A stretch of DNA of 64,000 nucleotides from Streptomyces sp. NBC_01669 (lineage in GTDB: Bacteria > Actinomycetota > Actinomycetes > Streptomycetales > Streptomycetaceae). Below the pieces are notes generated by a model. The model saw only the letters and a program-made list of their open reading frames with translations, was not told the origin of the DNA and did not search any database. Positions 17,283-26,275 of this stretch are shown here, in pieces. The position numbers and the translations under genes were made by a program. Numbering within the stretch: position 1 is the first letter of the stretch; the number at the start of each line of letters is the position of its first letter. The stretch is from assembly GCF_026339735.1 (NCBI RefSeq), contig NZ_JAPEQG010000001.1:8927001-8991000 (forward strand), in the 5' to 3' direction.

Positions 17283-17524
17283 CGTAGGGCCGGTATAGGA
17301 GCCCGGCACACCAGCTGGGCCCCGATAGCGGCGTCACACGCCGCCTGAGGGTGTTTCGGCTTTCGCGTCCCGCCACCGACAATCGCAACCCGCGTCAATG
17401 TGGTCGCCTCCACGCCGTGTTGCGAACCAACCGTATCCCAGACTCGGGGGACGACCCGCCGCCGGCGGTCGGGGTGCCCGGCATGATCCGAAAGGGAGGC
17501 CCTAGGGCGTGTTCCAGGTTCGGA

Positions 17525-18139
17525 TCATGTGGGGCGGAGACTCCGGAGCCAGATGATCGATCCGCGTAGGTGGAGTCCGGCGAGGTAGCTGGTAGGAGTC
17601 TTGTCGTAGCGGGTGGCCAGCCCTCGCCATTCCTTGATCTTGTTGATGCCGCGCTCGACGGTGTTCCTCTCCTTGTAAAGCTCGGCGTCGTGGGAGAGGG
17701 GGCGGCCGCCCTTCGAGCCTCGCTTCTTGCGGTGGGCGGCCTGGTCCTTCTTCTCCGGGATCACCGCCTGGATCCGGCGTTTACGCAGGTAGGAGCGGTT
17801 CGCGCGGGAGGAATACGCCTTGTCGGCGGCGACGGCCCGGGGGCGGGTGCGGGGCCGACCGACCGGCCCACGGATCCTGACTCGGTCGAGGACCGCGGCG
17901 AAACGCGGACTGTCGGCCGCCTGTCCCGGCGTCACCACGAACGACAGCGGGCGGCACCGCCGGTCGGTGGCCAGGTGCGTCTTGACCGTCAGCCCGCCCC
18001 GCGAGCGCCCCAACGCGGCAGCTTTCAGGCGGGCCTTGTGGCGGCGGCGTATCCGTCGTCGTTCGGCACGTAACGCTTCCTCGACCGGGTCGCCTTCGGC
18101 CGTCACCTGGGCGGATTGTCCCTTTGCTGGAGCCCCTTT
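17525..18139 (-). CDS. IS5-family transposase orfB (made by -1 frameshifting)
   Basis: The DDE C-terminal half: GGLTVKTHLATDRRCRPLSF, AVAADKAYSSRANR (catalytic Asp), KKRGSKGGRPLSHDAELYKE and RNTVERGINKIKEWRGLATR (catalytic Glu). It has no credible start of its own and is entered from orfA at the slippery site 18133-18139. The end closely parallels the remnant at 4246-4490. Confidence 0.88.
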   Translation of the reverse strand, partial: KGAPAKGQSAQVTAEGDPVEEALRAERRRIRRRHKARLKAAALGRSRGGLTVKTHLATDRRCRPLSFVVTPGQAADSPRFAAVLDRVRIRGPVGRPRTRPRAVAADKAYSSRANRSYLRKRRIQAVIPEKKDQAAHRKKRGSKGGRPLSHDAELYKERNTVERGINKIKEWRGLATRYDKTPTSYLAGLHLRGSIIWLRSLRPT

Positions 18140-18519
18140 TCCTCCTCGGCGGCTTTCACCAGTTCCTCCAGGAGCTCGGGGTCGACGGCCATGCCGGCCG
18201 CGTGGTGATGCGCGCGTGCGACGGTGGAATCGACGCTGACCAGGTCCAGATCGGCCTGTCCTCGCCGGGCCGCCTCGGCGATCATCCGCTCCATCAGCGT
18301 CTCGAAGGTGCCCGCAAGGGCCCACTTCTGGAAGCGGCCGTAGACGGTGGACCAGGACCCGTAGCGTTCGGGGATGTCGCGCCACGGGCTCCCGGTCCGG
18401 AACCTCCACATCACCGCGTTCAACTGTTTACGCAGGTCAGGGATCGGTCCGCTCACGCCGAGCGGCAGGTGCGGCTCGAACAACTCCCACTCTGCATCCG
18501 TCAGATCGCCTCGCGTCAC
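18103..18519 (-). CDS. IS5-family transposase orfA
   Basis: A 138-residue N-terminal product from GTG 18519: the DUF4096-like block GDLTDAEWELFEPHLPLG, then VMWRFRTGSPWRDIPERYG and the first catalytic Asp region LVSVDSTVARAHHHAAG. It ends shortly after EEEKGLQQRDNPPR. Frameshifting at AAAGGGG fuses it to orfB to give the full enzyme. The unshifted product lacks two of the three catalytic acids and may act as a regulator. Confidence 0.88.
   Translation of the reverse strand: MTRGDLTDAEWELFEPHLPLGVSGPIPDLRKQLNAVMWRFRTGSPWRDIPERYGSWSTVYGRFQKWALAGTFETLMERMIAEAARRGQADLDLVSVDSTVARAHHHAAGMAVDPELLEELVKAAEEEKGLQQRDNPPR
18133..18139 (-). promoter_or_regulatory. Programmed -1 frameshift site A-AAG-GGG
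   Basis: In the orfA frame the transposase strand reads GAA-AAG-GGG. The heptamer A-AAG-GGG fits X-XXY-YYZ, and a -1 slip to AAA-GGG continues exactly into orfB. Frame positions and overlap agree. Confidence 0.75.
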
Positions 18520-18593
18520 CCCGGATGTCTACCGTCCCGAGCCACTCCGGCGGAGCGATTTGACCCAACAGTGATCTGAACCTGGAACACGCC

Positions 18594-19199
18594 CTAACCC
18601 CGCTCCACCAGCCGCTCGGTCGCCGAAAGCGCCATGCGCAGCGCGCTCGCCCGGTCCGCTCCGCGCTGACCGAGGACCACACGCGTGCTCAACCCGTCGA
18701 GCAGGGCCAGGAGTTCGGAAGCGCGGGCCGCCGTGTCGAGGTCTTCGGCGAAGCGGCCCTGCCGCACGCCCTTACCGAGGAGCGATTCGAGGTCCTCCTG
18801 CCAGCCGCGGTCGATCTCGGCCTGGGCCTGTCGCAGCGGCTCGTTCGACGCCGTGCGCGCCCACAGTTCGATCCACAGGGTCCAGCGCGGATCGCGCGGT
18901 CCGCGGGGGAGGTACAGCTCGACGAACTGGCCGAGCTTGCGTTCGGCGCCGGCCCGGCCGGCCAGCAGCGCCCGGCGCTCCTCGGCGAGCGCACTCTCGC
19001 TCCAGCTCAGCACCTCCAGGAGCAGCCGGTCCTTGCTGCCGAAGTAGTAGAGGATGTGGCCGCCGCTGGTGCCGAGGCGCTTGGCGAGTGCCGACATGGT
19101 GAGTCCGGCCAGGCCGTCCTCGGCAATGGCCGTCATCGCCTCCTCCAGCATGCGTTCCCGGGCCAGATGCCCGTCCCGCCGTCGCGTCGTCGCCGCCAC
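18594..19199 (-). CDS. TetR-family regulator
   Basis: A 201-residue repressor starting at GTG 19199 after AGGAGGGGTGGC. The helix-turn-helix lies at residues 15-60 (AIAEDGLAGLTMSALAKRLG, then ILYYFGSKDRLLLEVL). The C-terminal domain is of the TetR ligand-binding type. It is divergent from the NCS1 permease, with two palindromes between them, so it probably represses the permease-amidohydrolase operon in response to the transported compound. Its stop codon TAG overlaps the tip of the IS at 17503-18596, so the original last residues may have changed. Confidence 0.92.
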   Translation of the reverse strand: MAATTRRRDGHLARERMLEEAMTAIAEDGLAGLTMSALAKRLGTSGGHILYYFGSKDRLLLEVLSWSESALAEERRALLAGRAGAERKLGQFVELYLPRGPRDPRWTLWIELWARTASNEPLRQAQAEIDRGWQEDLESLLGKGVRQGRFAEDLDTAARASELLALLDGLSTRVVLGQRGADRASALRMALSATERLVERG

Positions 19200-19295
19200 G
19201 CCACCCCTCCTGTTCCGTGGACCCCGGTGACGACCTTAGCTCGCCTCGGCCCACGGATTTCGGCGGAGGTCTTGACGAGCCCCCGCAGACACATC

Positions 19296-19328
19296 TTGAA
19301 TGCCATTCAAACTTTTAGAACAGTGTTC
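19296..19328. promoter_or_regulatory. Two palindromic operator candidates in the TetR/permease intergenic region
   Basis: TTGAATGCCATTCAA (19296-19310, 6-bp perfect arms) is followed by GAACAGTGTTC (19318-19328, 5-bp arms, extendable by flanking TTT/AAA). Both lie in an AT-rich pocket about 50-85 bp before the permease start, where a repressor would block transcription. They are likely sites for the TetR protein. Confidence 0.6.
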
Positions 19329-19379
19329 AAAGTACTGTTCCGGGGCTTCTGGAGCACGCACGGATGAGAGGCAGGCCGC

Positions 19380-20795
19380 ATGACGCAGCAGGAGACGACC
19401 GCGAGGGCGCCGGGCGTGACCATGGCCACCGACCAGGTCTTCCAGGTCGAGACACACGGCATCGACCCGATTCCCGACGAGGAGCGCCATGGCGGCGCGA
19501 GGGATCTGTTCTGGCTCTGGTTCGGATCCAACCTCACCTTCACCTACGTCATCAACGGCGCCCTGGCCGTCGCCTTCGGGCTCTCCTTCTGGCAGGCGAC
19601 CGGCGTCGTCGTCATCGGCGGACTGTCGTTCTTCGCCATCAGCGCCGCCGGACTGAGCGGCGTACGCACCGGCACCGCCACCCTGGTCATCTCCCGGGCC
19701 CCCTTCGGCGTCCGCGGCAACTGGCCCGCCGGAATGCTCAACTGGGTGGTCAGCATCGGCTACACGATCCTCAACACGGTCGTCGGCACGCTCGCCCTCG
19801 AAGCGTTCTTCGCCGATCTGGGATGGGCCTCCGGCCACACCGGACGGGCCCTCGCCCTGCTGATCACCCTTGCGCTGACGTTCCTCGTCGCCCTCTGGGG
19901 CCATGCCACGGTCCAGCTCGCCGAGCGCTGGATCGCGTACGTCCTCGCCGTCGGGTTCGCCGCCCTCCTCGTGTTCCTGCTGCCGGGCGCCGACACGGGC
20001 GGGGCGGCGGTCCATCCCGGCGCCTCCGGGTGGAGTCTCGCCTTCGTCGTGATGCTGGCCGGGCCGTTCTCGTACGTCCCGATGCCCGCCGACTACACGC
20101 GCTACCTGCCGAAGACGACCTCGATGCGCTCGCTCACCTGGTACGGAGCCCTCGGCGGCGTCGTCTCCTCGGTCGCCCTGGGCGTGGCCGGGGTGGCCGC
20201 CGCAACGCAGACGGACATGACCGACGCGGTGGCGGGCACGGAGAAGCTGCTGCCGGGATGGTTCCAGCCGCTCTTCCTCGCCCTCGTGCTCGGCGGATCG
20301 GTCACCAACTCGATCGTCACGCTCTACTCTTCGAGCCTGAACCTCCAGGTGCTGGGCGTCCCCTGGAGCCGCTCCAAGGCCATCATCATCAGCGCGGCCG
20401 TCACCGCGGCGGGTTCCCTGTGCGCGCTCTTCCTCACCGACTTCACCAGCTCACTGCTGTCCTTCCTCTCCCTGCTGATCATCGTGTTCGCACCCTGGGG
20501 CGGTGTGTTCCTCGCGGACATGATCATGCGCCGCTGCCGCTACGACGCACCGGCACTGCATGCCGGACCGGACGGTGCCTACTGGTACCGGTCCGGCTAC
20601 CACCCCGCCGGCATGACCGCGCTGCTCGTCGGCATGGTCTTCGCCGCGCTGACCTGCGATTCCGAGCTGTGGACCGGCCCGCTGGTCGCACCGTTGGGCG
20701 GCGCCGACCTGACCCTGCTCGGCTCCGTCGTCTCGGGGCTCGTCTACTGGGCGCTCGCCCGGCGGACCGTCGCACCGCACACCGAACCTTCCTGA
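19380..20795 (+). CDS. NCS1-family cytosine/purine-type permease
   Basis: A 471-residue inner-membrane symporter with about twelve hydrophobic segments. The N-terminus (HGIDPIPDEERHGGARDLFW, WFGSNLTFTYVINGALA) carries the family signature found in CodB and related NCS1 carriers. The charged turn RAPFGVRGNWPAGMLNW and the PADYTRYLPK motif are also typical. It is the first gene of an operon with the amidohydrolase 66 bp downstream, so it probably imports the amidohydrolase substrate (a nucleobase, hydantoin or related amide). The exact solute is unknown. Confidence 0.92.
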   Translation: MTQQETTARAPGVTMATDQVFQVETHGIDPIPDEERHGGARDLFWLWFGSNLTFTYVINGALAVAFGLSFWQATGVVVIGGLSFFAISAAGLSGVRTGTATLVISRAPFGVRGNWPAGMLNWVVSIGYTILNTVVGTLALEAFFADLGWASGHTGRALALLITLALTFLVALWGHATVQLAERWIAYVLAVGFAALLVFLLPGADTGGAAVHPGASGWSLAFVVMLAGPFSYVPMPADYTRYLPKTTSMRSLTWYGALGGVVSSVALGVAGVAAATQTDMTDAVAGTEKLLPGWFQPLFLALVLGGSVTNSIVTLYSSSLNLQVLGVPWSRSKAIIISAAVTAAGSLCALFLTDFTSSLLSFLSLLIIVFAPWGGVFLADMIMRRCRYDAPALHAGPDGAYWYRSGYHPAGMTALLVGMVFAALTCDSELWTGPLVAPLGGADLTLLGSVVSGLVYWALARRTVAPHTEPS

Positions 20796-20861
20796 CCGGC
20801 GGCCACGACCCGCCCGAACCACCGACCGACCGCACCACCGCACCGCAAGGAGTCCCACCAC

Positions 20862-22514
20862 ATGGCCAGCCCCGCCCGTCCCGCCCACCTCGTCCTGCGC
20901 AACGCCCGCATCCATACCGTCGACCCGGAACTCCCCGAGGCACAGGCCATGGCGGTGGTCGACGGCCGTATCGCCTGGCTCGGTTCCGACGAGGACGCGA
21001 ACGGGTGGACAGGGCCTGGCACCCGAGTGATCGATGCCGAAGGCAAGCTCGTGCTCCCCGGGTTCGTCGACGCCCACAACCATGTCCGGCTCGGCTCGGA
21101 CGACGCCTGCGTCCAGCTCTCCGGCGCCGGAACCCTCGACGAGGTCCACGCCCGCATCCGTGCCTGGCACACCGCCAACCCCGACGCCGGGTGGATCGAG
21201 GCGGAAGCCTTCGACTACTCGGCCATCCCGGACGGCCGGATGCCCACCGCCGCCGACCTCGACCCGGTCACGGGCGACGTACCGGCCTTCGTACTCAGCT
21301 ACGACGTGCACACCGCCTGGGTCAACACCGCGGGCCTGCGCCGCCTCGGCATCGACCGCGACCACACCCACCTGCCGTTCGGCGAAGCCGTGACCGACCC
21401 GGCCACGGGTGAACCCACCGGCTTCATCAAGGACTTCGCGGTCAAGGGCCTGTCCCGCGACGGCCACCGCGCCCTCCAGCAGCTGGGACTTCCGTGGGCC
21501 TCACCCGACCGGCAGTACGGGCGGCTCGCCAAGTCCCTGGACGACGCCATCCGCTTCGGCATCACCACGGTGGTCGAACCTCAGAACTCGCTCGACGACC
21601 TCCCGCTCTTCGACCGCGCACGCGCCGAGGGCCGGCTCAAGTCCCGGATCGTCGCCGCCCTCTTCCACCCGCGCGGCACCACGGACGCCGACCTCGACGA
21701 CTTCGCCACCGCCGCCCACCGCTACGACGACGACCGGATCCGGGTCGGACCGCTCAAGCTCTACATCGACGACGTGGTGGAGCCGCGGACCGCGGCCCTG
21801 CTGGAACCCTATGCGGGTTGCCGCCACCACCGGGGCGACACCTTCTACCCGCCCGAGGAGTTCGCCGAGCTGCTGACGAAGCTGGACGCTCGCGGCTTCC
21901 AGTGCTTCGTCCACGCGACCGGCGACCGGGGCATCCGCACCGTACTGGACGCCGTCGAGCGGGCCCGCACGGTCAACGGGGAGCGGGACGCCCGCCACCA
22001 GGTCGTCCACGTCGAGTGCCTGGACCCCGACGACACCCCGCGGTTCGCCGCCCTGGGCGTGGTCGCGTGCATGCAGCCCCGCCACTGCGCCCCGGAGGTC
22101 GCCGGCCCCGGCAAGGACTGGGCGGAGAACGTCGGGGCCGAGCGCTGGCACAAGGCATGGCCGATGCGCAGCCTGCATACGGCCGGGGCCGTGCTCGCGC
22201 TCTCCAGCGACTGGAACGTGGCGGAGATGGACCCGATGATCGGCATCCACACCGCGGTCACCCGGCGCCCGCTGGGCGGTGGCGAGCCCTGGATGCCGCA
22301 GGAGACGGTCAGTGTGGAGACCGCGGTCCACGGCTACACGATGGGCTCTGCATACGCCAACTTCCTTGATAGCGAACGGGGTTCGCTGACCGTCGGCAAG
22401 GCAGCCGACTTCGTGGTCCTCTCCCGTGACATCCTGCGCGCCGCACCTGAGGACATCCCCGGCACCGTGGCGGAGACCGTCGTGGTCGGTGGAGTCGTCG
22501 AACACACCGCGTGA
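20862..22514 (+). CDS. Amidohydrolase (YtcJ-like)
   Basis: A 550-residue metal-dependent amidohydrolase. The metal-binding HxH is at H72/H74 (GFVDAHNHVRLG), with later ligands in CFVHATGDRGIR and HQVVHVECLDPDD and the catalytic Asp in LALSSDWNVAEMDP. Length and arrangement match YtcJ-type enzymes, some of which deformylate N-substituted formamides. ATG 20862 follows CAAGGAGTCCCACC. It is probably co-transcribed with the NCS1 permease; a strong hairpin ends the unit. A paralogue is at 26276. Confidence 0.92.
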   Translation: MASPARPAHLVLRNARIHTVDPELPEAQAMAVVDGRIAWLGSDEDANGWTGPGTRVIDAEGKLVLPGFVDAHNHVRLGSDDACVQLSGAGTLDEVHARIRAWHTANPDAGWIEAEAFDYSAIPDGRMPTAADLDPVTGDVPAFVLSYDVHTAWVNTAGLRRLGIDRDHTHLPFGEAVTDPATGEPTGFIKDFAVKGLSRDGHRALQQLGLPWASPDRQYGRLAKSLDDAIRFGITTVVEPQNSLDDLPLFDRARAEGRLKSRIVAALFHPRGTTDADLDDFATAAHRYDDDRIRVGPLKLYIDDVVEPRTAALLEPYAGCRHHRGDTFYPPEEFAELLTKLDARGFQCFVHATGDRGIRTVLDAVERARTVNGERDARHQVVHVECLDPDDTPRFAALGVVACMQPRHCAPEVAGPGKDWAENVGAERWHKAWPMRSLHTAGAVLALSSDWNVAEMDPMIGIHTAVTRRPLGGGEPWMPQETVSVETAVHGYTMGSAYANFLDSERGSLTVGKAADFVVLSRDILRAAPEDIPGTVAETVVVGGVVEHTA

Positions 22515-22518
22515 TCGG

Positions 22519-22571
22519 CCCCGACGGCCTCCCGGAGTGCCACGCGTCCGCGTGCCCGGAGGCCGTCGGGG
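22519..22571 (+). terminator. Terminator hairpin after the amidohydrolase
   Basis: Perfect 14-bp arms (CCCCGACGGCCTCC and its complement) begin 5 bp after the stop. The 25-base interior contains a smaller CACGCG/CGCGTG hairpin, and GTTCTT follows. Confidence 0.85.
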
Positions 22572-23380
22572 TTCTTCCCGTTCGTGGTGCAGGGTGGGGT
22601 GGCCCGCGCGGCCGTCAGGCGCAGGCGCTCGGTCGTGACCCGTCGGCGGCTTGTACAGCGTGACACGGCTGCCGCCCCGCCGGTCCTTGGCAGGGATCGC
22701 CTCCCGTACTCGTCGACACTGTGGTTGACGCGGAGCAGGCGCCTCCCGAACCCGAGAAGTGACTTCGCAGCTGCTGCTCGAAAAGCCATCGGGTTCTGGC
22801 ACACGTTCTACGGAAGGGGCTTCGGAGCGCGCGCACATGGCTGGTGGCGGCCCCGTGACCTGCGATGTTCCGGCCCGTCTGCGGGGCGTTCCGCGCCACC
22901 ACGGCGTAGTCCACAGAACTTGAGCCAGAAATCCCAGCCCGGGCAGCAGCCCAGACAAAGGGCGGGGAAGTCGACGATGATGGCGCGGCAGATCCGTCGA
23001 CGCACTTCAGCTGAGAGTAGGCCTCGCAGACCCGCCGGCGAGTCGACGCGAACCACGTGACTGCTTTTACTTCTCGCGAACATTCCCAAGGTGTCTGACC
23101 CGCGGTCGTTCTCAGAACCCATCGACAAACGTTCTTGGTCGTGACCTACGCAGCCATGCTCGCCCTGGTCGGTGGTGGGGAACCGTCCCTTGCTGCCGCG
23201 GCGGTGGGACTGGGTGAGTTTGCGGGCCTGCCGGGACGTCACGACCGGGGCTCCCGGGGTGACGGACTCAACTCCAGGGGAAATAACCGTAGTTGTCCGG
23301 ACGCCGCGGAACTGTACGGAGCCTTGCGGAAAGGTACGAGGCGATTGTGAGCCGGGCGTTCGCTGCCTATGGTCCTGGAG
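22572..23380. other. About 0.8 kb without a supportable gene
   Basis: Both strands hold open frames, but none has convincing codon bias, a ribosome-binding site or a recognisable family. A reverse frame near 22870-23090 contains a fairly protein-like stretch and could be a decayed gene. This may be the remains of an intergenic region before the Tat-protein fragment. Confidence 0.5.
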
Positions 23381-23813
23381 ATGGACACCACACGCAGGAT
23401 GTTGTTACGAGGCGTGGCCGCGGCCCCCCTCGCGGCCGCGACTGGGGGACTGTGGGTGCCCTCCACCGCCAAGGCGGCACCGCCGCGGTTCCGCGGTTCC
23501 GCGTGACCATGCGCGACCGTCCGGAGCAGCCTGTTGGTTACACCTACCCGGCGGCCATCGCGGGTCTGCTCGCCCGGCTACCGGATGCCAGGCCGGAGAC
23601 CGTGATCGCGGGCGCCCGTTTTCACGGCGTGGCGAACCCGGGCGGCTGGGCCAAGCCCGATCGGCTCGCCTACGCCTTTGCGTGGGATCCGCGCACCAAG
23701 GACCCCAAGGATCCGGACTGGTACCCGCAGGGCATCACGACCAGCTACGACTCCCGCCCCGGCGGGATGCCTAGCGGCAAGAGGATGGTGCTCAGTACTA
23801 GCCGCTGCCGATA
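23381..23813 (+). pseudogene. N-terminal half of a Tat-exported protein, frameshifted
   Basis: It starts MDTTRRMLLRGVAAAPLAAA with a twin-arginine signal ending near STAKAAPP. A tandem duplication of CCGCGGTT (23483-23490 and 23491-23498) shifts the frame to an early stop. The protein continues one frame over as RDRPEQPVGYTYPAAIAGLL and AYAFAWDPRTKDPKDPDWYP up to GITTSYDSRPGGM near 23795, where homology stops abruptly. The missing C-terminal half appears to be the fragment at 50396-51160. Confidence 0.8.
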
Positions 23814-23976
23814 GCGTTGTGTTCTGTTCGCCCGGCGCAGCAACTGTCGCAGCAGCCGCCCCCGTTCCTCCACGCGTGCGTGTCCCACCGCCATGCGCAC
23901 CACGTCGTCCCACTGGTCGTCGTGGGCGTCGGGGAACAGGACGCCGAAGTCGCGGGCCTCGACCGCCGCCTTCGCG

Positions 23977-25005
23977 TCAGGCGTTCGTGTCGGTGCGTCG
24001 CGAGGATGCGCGGACCCGGAACCGGGCGGTTGTCAGGACCGGTCCCGCGCTCGGCTCGCCCGCGATGCGCGCTTGGAGAAGGTCGAGCAGCGCCAACGTC
24101 GTTTCCGCGGCGTTGAGTTCTACTGCTGAGATGGCGGGCCGGCTGTGTCGGGTGTGCTCGGAGTCGGAAGCCGCGGCAAGCATCGTCCGATCGGGCACAG
24201 CGACGCCGCGAGCCGTGAGGCCCGCGAGCACTCCAGCCGCCTGACGACCGGTGTGACAGAGGATCGCATCGGGGATCCCGTCGTCCACGATCGCGTGCGC
24301 GATGTTCTCGCCGCCGTGCTCGCCGGCGCGCTCGGCCGACATGTAGACGCGCGGCGTGATCCCGACGCTCTCACACCATGCGCGGTACGTCGCCTCGCTG
24401 TCGATGTTCCACGCATTGGGGTCGGTTCCGCGCAACAGCACGATCGATCGGGCACCGGATGCGGCGAAGTGCTCGTAGATGCGCCGGAAGCTTGAGCCCT
24501 CGTCCTCGGTGGCCCAGTCGGTGAAATTCGGGCGGCTGGGATCGCGTCCCAGCGTCACGTACGGGATCCCACGCCGTTCGAGGAGACCGACCACCGGATC
24601 ATCCACGTGCGGCATCGTCACGATGTAGCCATCGAGCGACAGCGCCAGTGGTGGTGTCGGCCGCTTGGTTGGGTCAGGCACGAGCATCACACTGAGTCCG
24701 CGGTCCATCGCCTGCGCCGAGGCGGCGCCGATGTAGCGAGTGAACACATCGACGCCCCGCGGCGCGTACTCACCCAGCGCGTCCAGCGACCGCATGACGA
24801 GTCCGATTGCCCCGACCGACGAACGTCGCAGGCCGCGCGCGAGGGCGTCGGCTTCGTAGTCCATCTCCTCGGCGATGGCCCGGACGCGCAGTCGCGTGGC
24901 CGCGCTCAGCGTCCCGGTGCCATTGAGCGCCATCGAGACCGCCGCGACGGAGACACCCGCGCGCTGGGCGACATCGCGAATGGTGACGCCCTTCGATCGA
25001 GCCAC
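23977..25005 (-). CDS. LacI-family repressor
   Basis: A 342-residue regulator. GTG 25005 is chosen because GGAGG lies five bases upstream and the LacI headpiece starts at once: VTIRDVAQRAGVSVAAVSMA, then the hinge-helix region and LRRSSVGAIGLVM. The periplasmic-binding-protein-like domain covers the rest (MPHVDDPVVGLLERRGIPYV, PDAILCHTGRQAAGVLAGL). It is divergent from the hydrolase/transport operon at 25197-33296, which it most likely represses until an inducer binds. Confidence 0.93.
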   Translation of the reverse strand: MARSKGVTIRDVAQRAGVSVAAVSMALNGTGTLSAATRLRVRAIAEEMDYEADALARGLRRSSVGAIGLVMRSLDALGEYAPRGVDVFTRYIGAASAQAMDRGLSVMLVPDPTKRPTPPLALSLDGYIVTMPHVDDPVVGLLERRGIPYVTLGRDPSRPNFTDWATEDEGSSFRRIYEHFAASGARSIVLLRGTDPNAWNIDSEATYRAWCESVGITPRVYMSAERAGEHGGENIAHAIVDDGIPDAILCHTGRQAAGVLAGLTARGVAVPDRTMLAAASDSEHTRHSRPAISAVELNAAETTLALLDLLQARIAGEPSAGPVLTTARFRVRASSRRTDTNA

Positions 25006-25111
25006 GGCGACCTCCTTGGTTCGTACCTTCCGATGCTGCCTCACGCCGCCGGACCGCGGTCGCCCACGCAGGCCCGGGCGACAAAAGGCAGAAAGTGACA
25101 TGAGAAACACC

Positions 25112-25132
25112 ATTGTATTAAACGTTTTACCT
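25112..25132. promoter_or_regulatory. LacI-type operator in an AT-rich promoter pocket
   Basis: ATTGTATTAAACGTTTTACC contains the perfect octamer AAACGTTT (25120-25127), with partly symmetric flanks (TTAAACGTTTTA), the standard layout of LacI-family operators with a central CG. It lies between the repressor start and the first operon gene and may overlap the operon promoter. Confidence 0.65.
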
Positions 25133-25196
25133 ACCTAGCGTGTCGCCCGCCCCTCACCGTGACGGGCCTCACAAGCAAAGGTCGCACAGCAACACC

Positions 25197-26267
25197 ATGA
25201 AGCTGCACACACTGCGCACGACCACCACCGACTTCCGCGACCGTGGACGCGAGATCGGCACGCGGTACGCGGACCAAGTGCGTGACGTCAGCGCCCGCTA
25301 CCTGGCGCATTTCAAGGTTCTGGGCATCTCGGAAACGACCGTCCGCGACATCGTCGCCCACAGCTACGACGCCTTGCGCGACTGGTACCCGGGTCTGGTC
25401 GAGGAGTCCGACGGAATCGCCGAAGCATCAGGAATCGCGCCATGGCAGGTGGCAGCGGTCGGCGCACGGACCGAAGTACTTGCCGCCGCGCCCGGGAAGG
25501 GCGAATGCACAACCGCCGTGCACGCACCGGCCTCCGGCGGCCCACCCGAGACGATCCAGACGTGGGACTGGCACGACTCGCTCACGCCGGACGGTCTCCT
25601 GCTGTCGCTCGTGACCGGAACGCAACGCCGGGTGAAGCTTTTCACCGAGTTCGGCACGGCCGCAAAGATCGGGGTGAACGACGCCGGCCTCGGCCTGCAT
25701 TTCAACATCCTGAACCATCGCTCCGACAACGCCACCGGCGGCGTGCCCGTCCATGCTGTTGCGCGTCGCGTCCTCGAGGAGGCGACAACGGTGGTGGAGG
25801 CCCGCGACATCGTCGCCTCCGCGACCGTGAGCGCATCCACCGTGCTGACCGTCGCAACCTACCGAGACGGCCACGCCGCAGCAGCGTCCATCGAGATGTC
25901 ACCCTCCGGATTCGCCGTGGTGCAACCCGATACCGACGGCTGGGTCATCCACACGAACCACTTTCTTGATTCCGGCCTCGCCGGCGGCGACACCAGCACT
26001 CCGGAATCGGTGTCGGTCGAGCGGTACCACCACACGCACGCTGTGCGCGGCAGCATGACCGGCCGCTCCGCGCCGGAGCGCGCGGCCGCCTTCTGTGGCG
26101 GCGACGGGGCCGCCGCCGTGGTGTGCGTCCACGCCGACGATTCCCAGCCGGGCCACGAGCGGTGGAGCACGTTGCTCACGGCATCTCTCGACCTCCCCGG
26201 CTTTGCCCTCGAGTACCGGGCAGGCAACCCCGACGCTGCGGCCCGCGAGGGCCTCGACCGGTTCTGA
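25197..26267 (+). CDS. C45-type acyltransferase/amide hydrolase (isopenicillin N acyltransferase-like)
   Basis: A 356-residue Ntn-type hydrolase. The nucleophile is predicted to be C104 in GKGECTTAVHA, exposed by self-cleavage before Cys as in the acyl-CoA:6-APA acyltransferase family. Supporting blocks are WDWHDSLTPDGLLLS, GVNDAGLGLHFNILNHR and VIHTNHFLD. Members of the family hydrolyse or transfer acyl groups on amides. ATG 25197 starts the conserved region, with a weak AAAGG upstream. It is the first gene of the operon, 8 bp before the amidohydrolase. No export signal is seen, so it acts inside the cell on an imported substrate. Confidence 0.88.
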   Translation: MKLHTLRTTTTDFRDRGREIGTRYADQVRDVSARYLAHFKVLGISETTVRDIVAHSYDALRDWYPGLVEESDGIAEASGIAPWQVAAVGARTEVLAAAPGKGECTTAVHAPASGGPPETIQTWDWHDSLTPDGLLLSLVTGTQRRVKLFTEFGTAAKIGVNDAGLGLHFNILNHRSDNATGGVPVHAVARRVLEEATTVVEARDIVASATVSASTVLTVATYRDGHAAAASIEMSPSGFAVVQPDTDGWVIHTNHFLDSGLAGGDTSTPESVSVERYHHTHAVRGSMTGRSAPERAAAFCGGDGAAAVVCVHADDSQPGHERWSTLLTASLDLPGFALEYRAGNPDAAAREGLDRF

Positions 26268-26275
26268 GGAACCCG

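Larger units (their letters stand above)
17503..18596 (-). mobile_element. IS5/IS427-like insertion sequence with two overlapping frames
   Basis: Near-perfect terminal repeats: TAGGGCGTGTTCCAGGTT at 17503 and its complement ending at 18596; 23 of the first 24 bases pair after inversion. The outer TA at each end is probably the duplicated target. The element is about 1.09 kb, with orfA and orfB in different frames on the reverse strand. It lies at the very end of the TetR gene. Confidence 0.9.

Noticed and set aside
21501..22958. Long reverse-strand open frame over the end of the amidohydrolase
   Set aside because: No family resemblance and it overlaps a gene with complete metal-binding motifs; it also reads through the terminator hairpin.
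22808..23242. Reverse frame upstream of the Tat-protein fragment as a real gene
   Set aside because: One stretch looks protein-like, but there is no start with a Shine-Dalgarno site and no recognisable domain; left as an unassigned region.
25197..26267. Penicillin acylase or beta-lactam synthesis gene as part of an antibiotic cluster
   Set aside because: No other beta-lactam biosynthesis gene is present; the operon context with importer and amidohydrolase points to catabolism.
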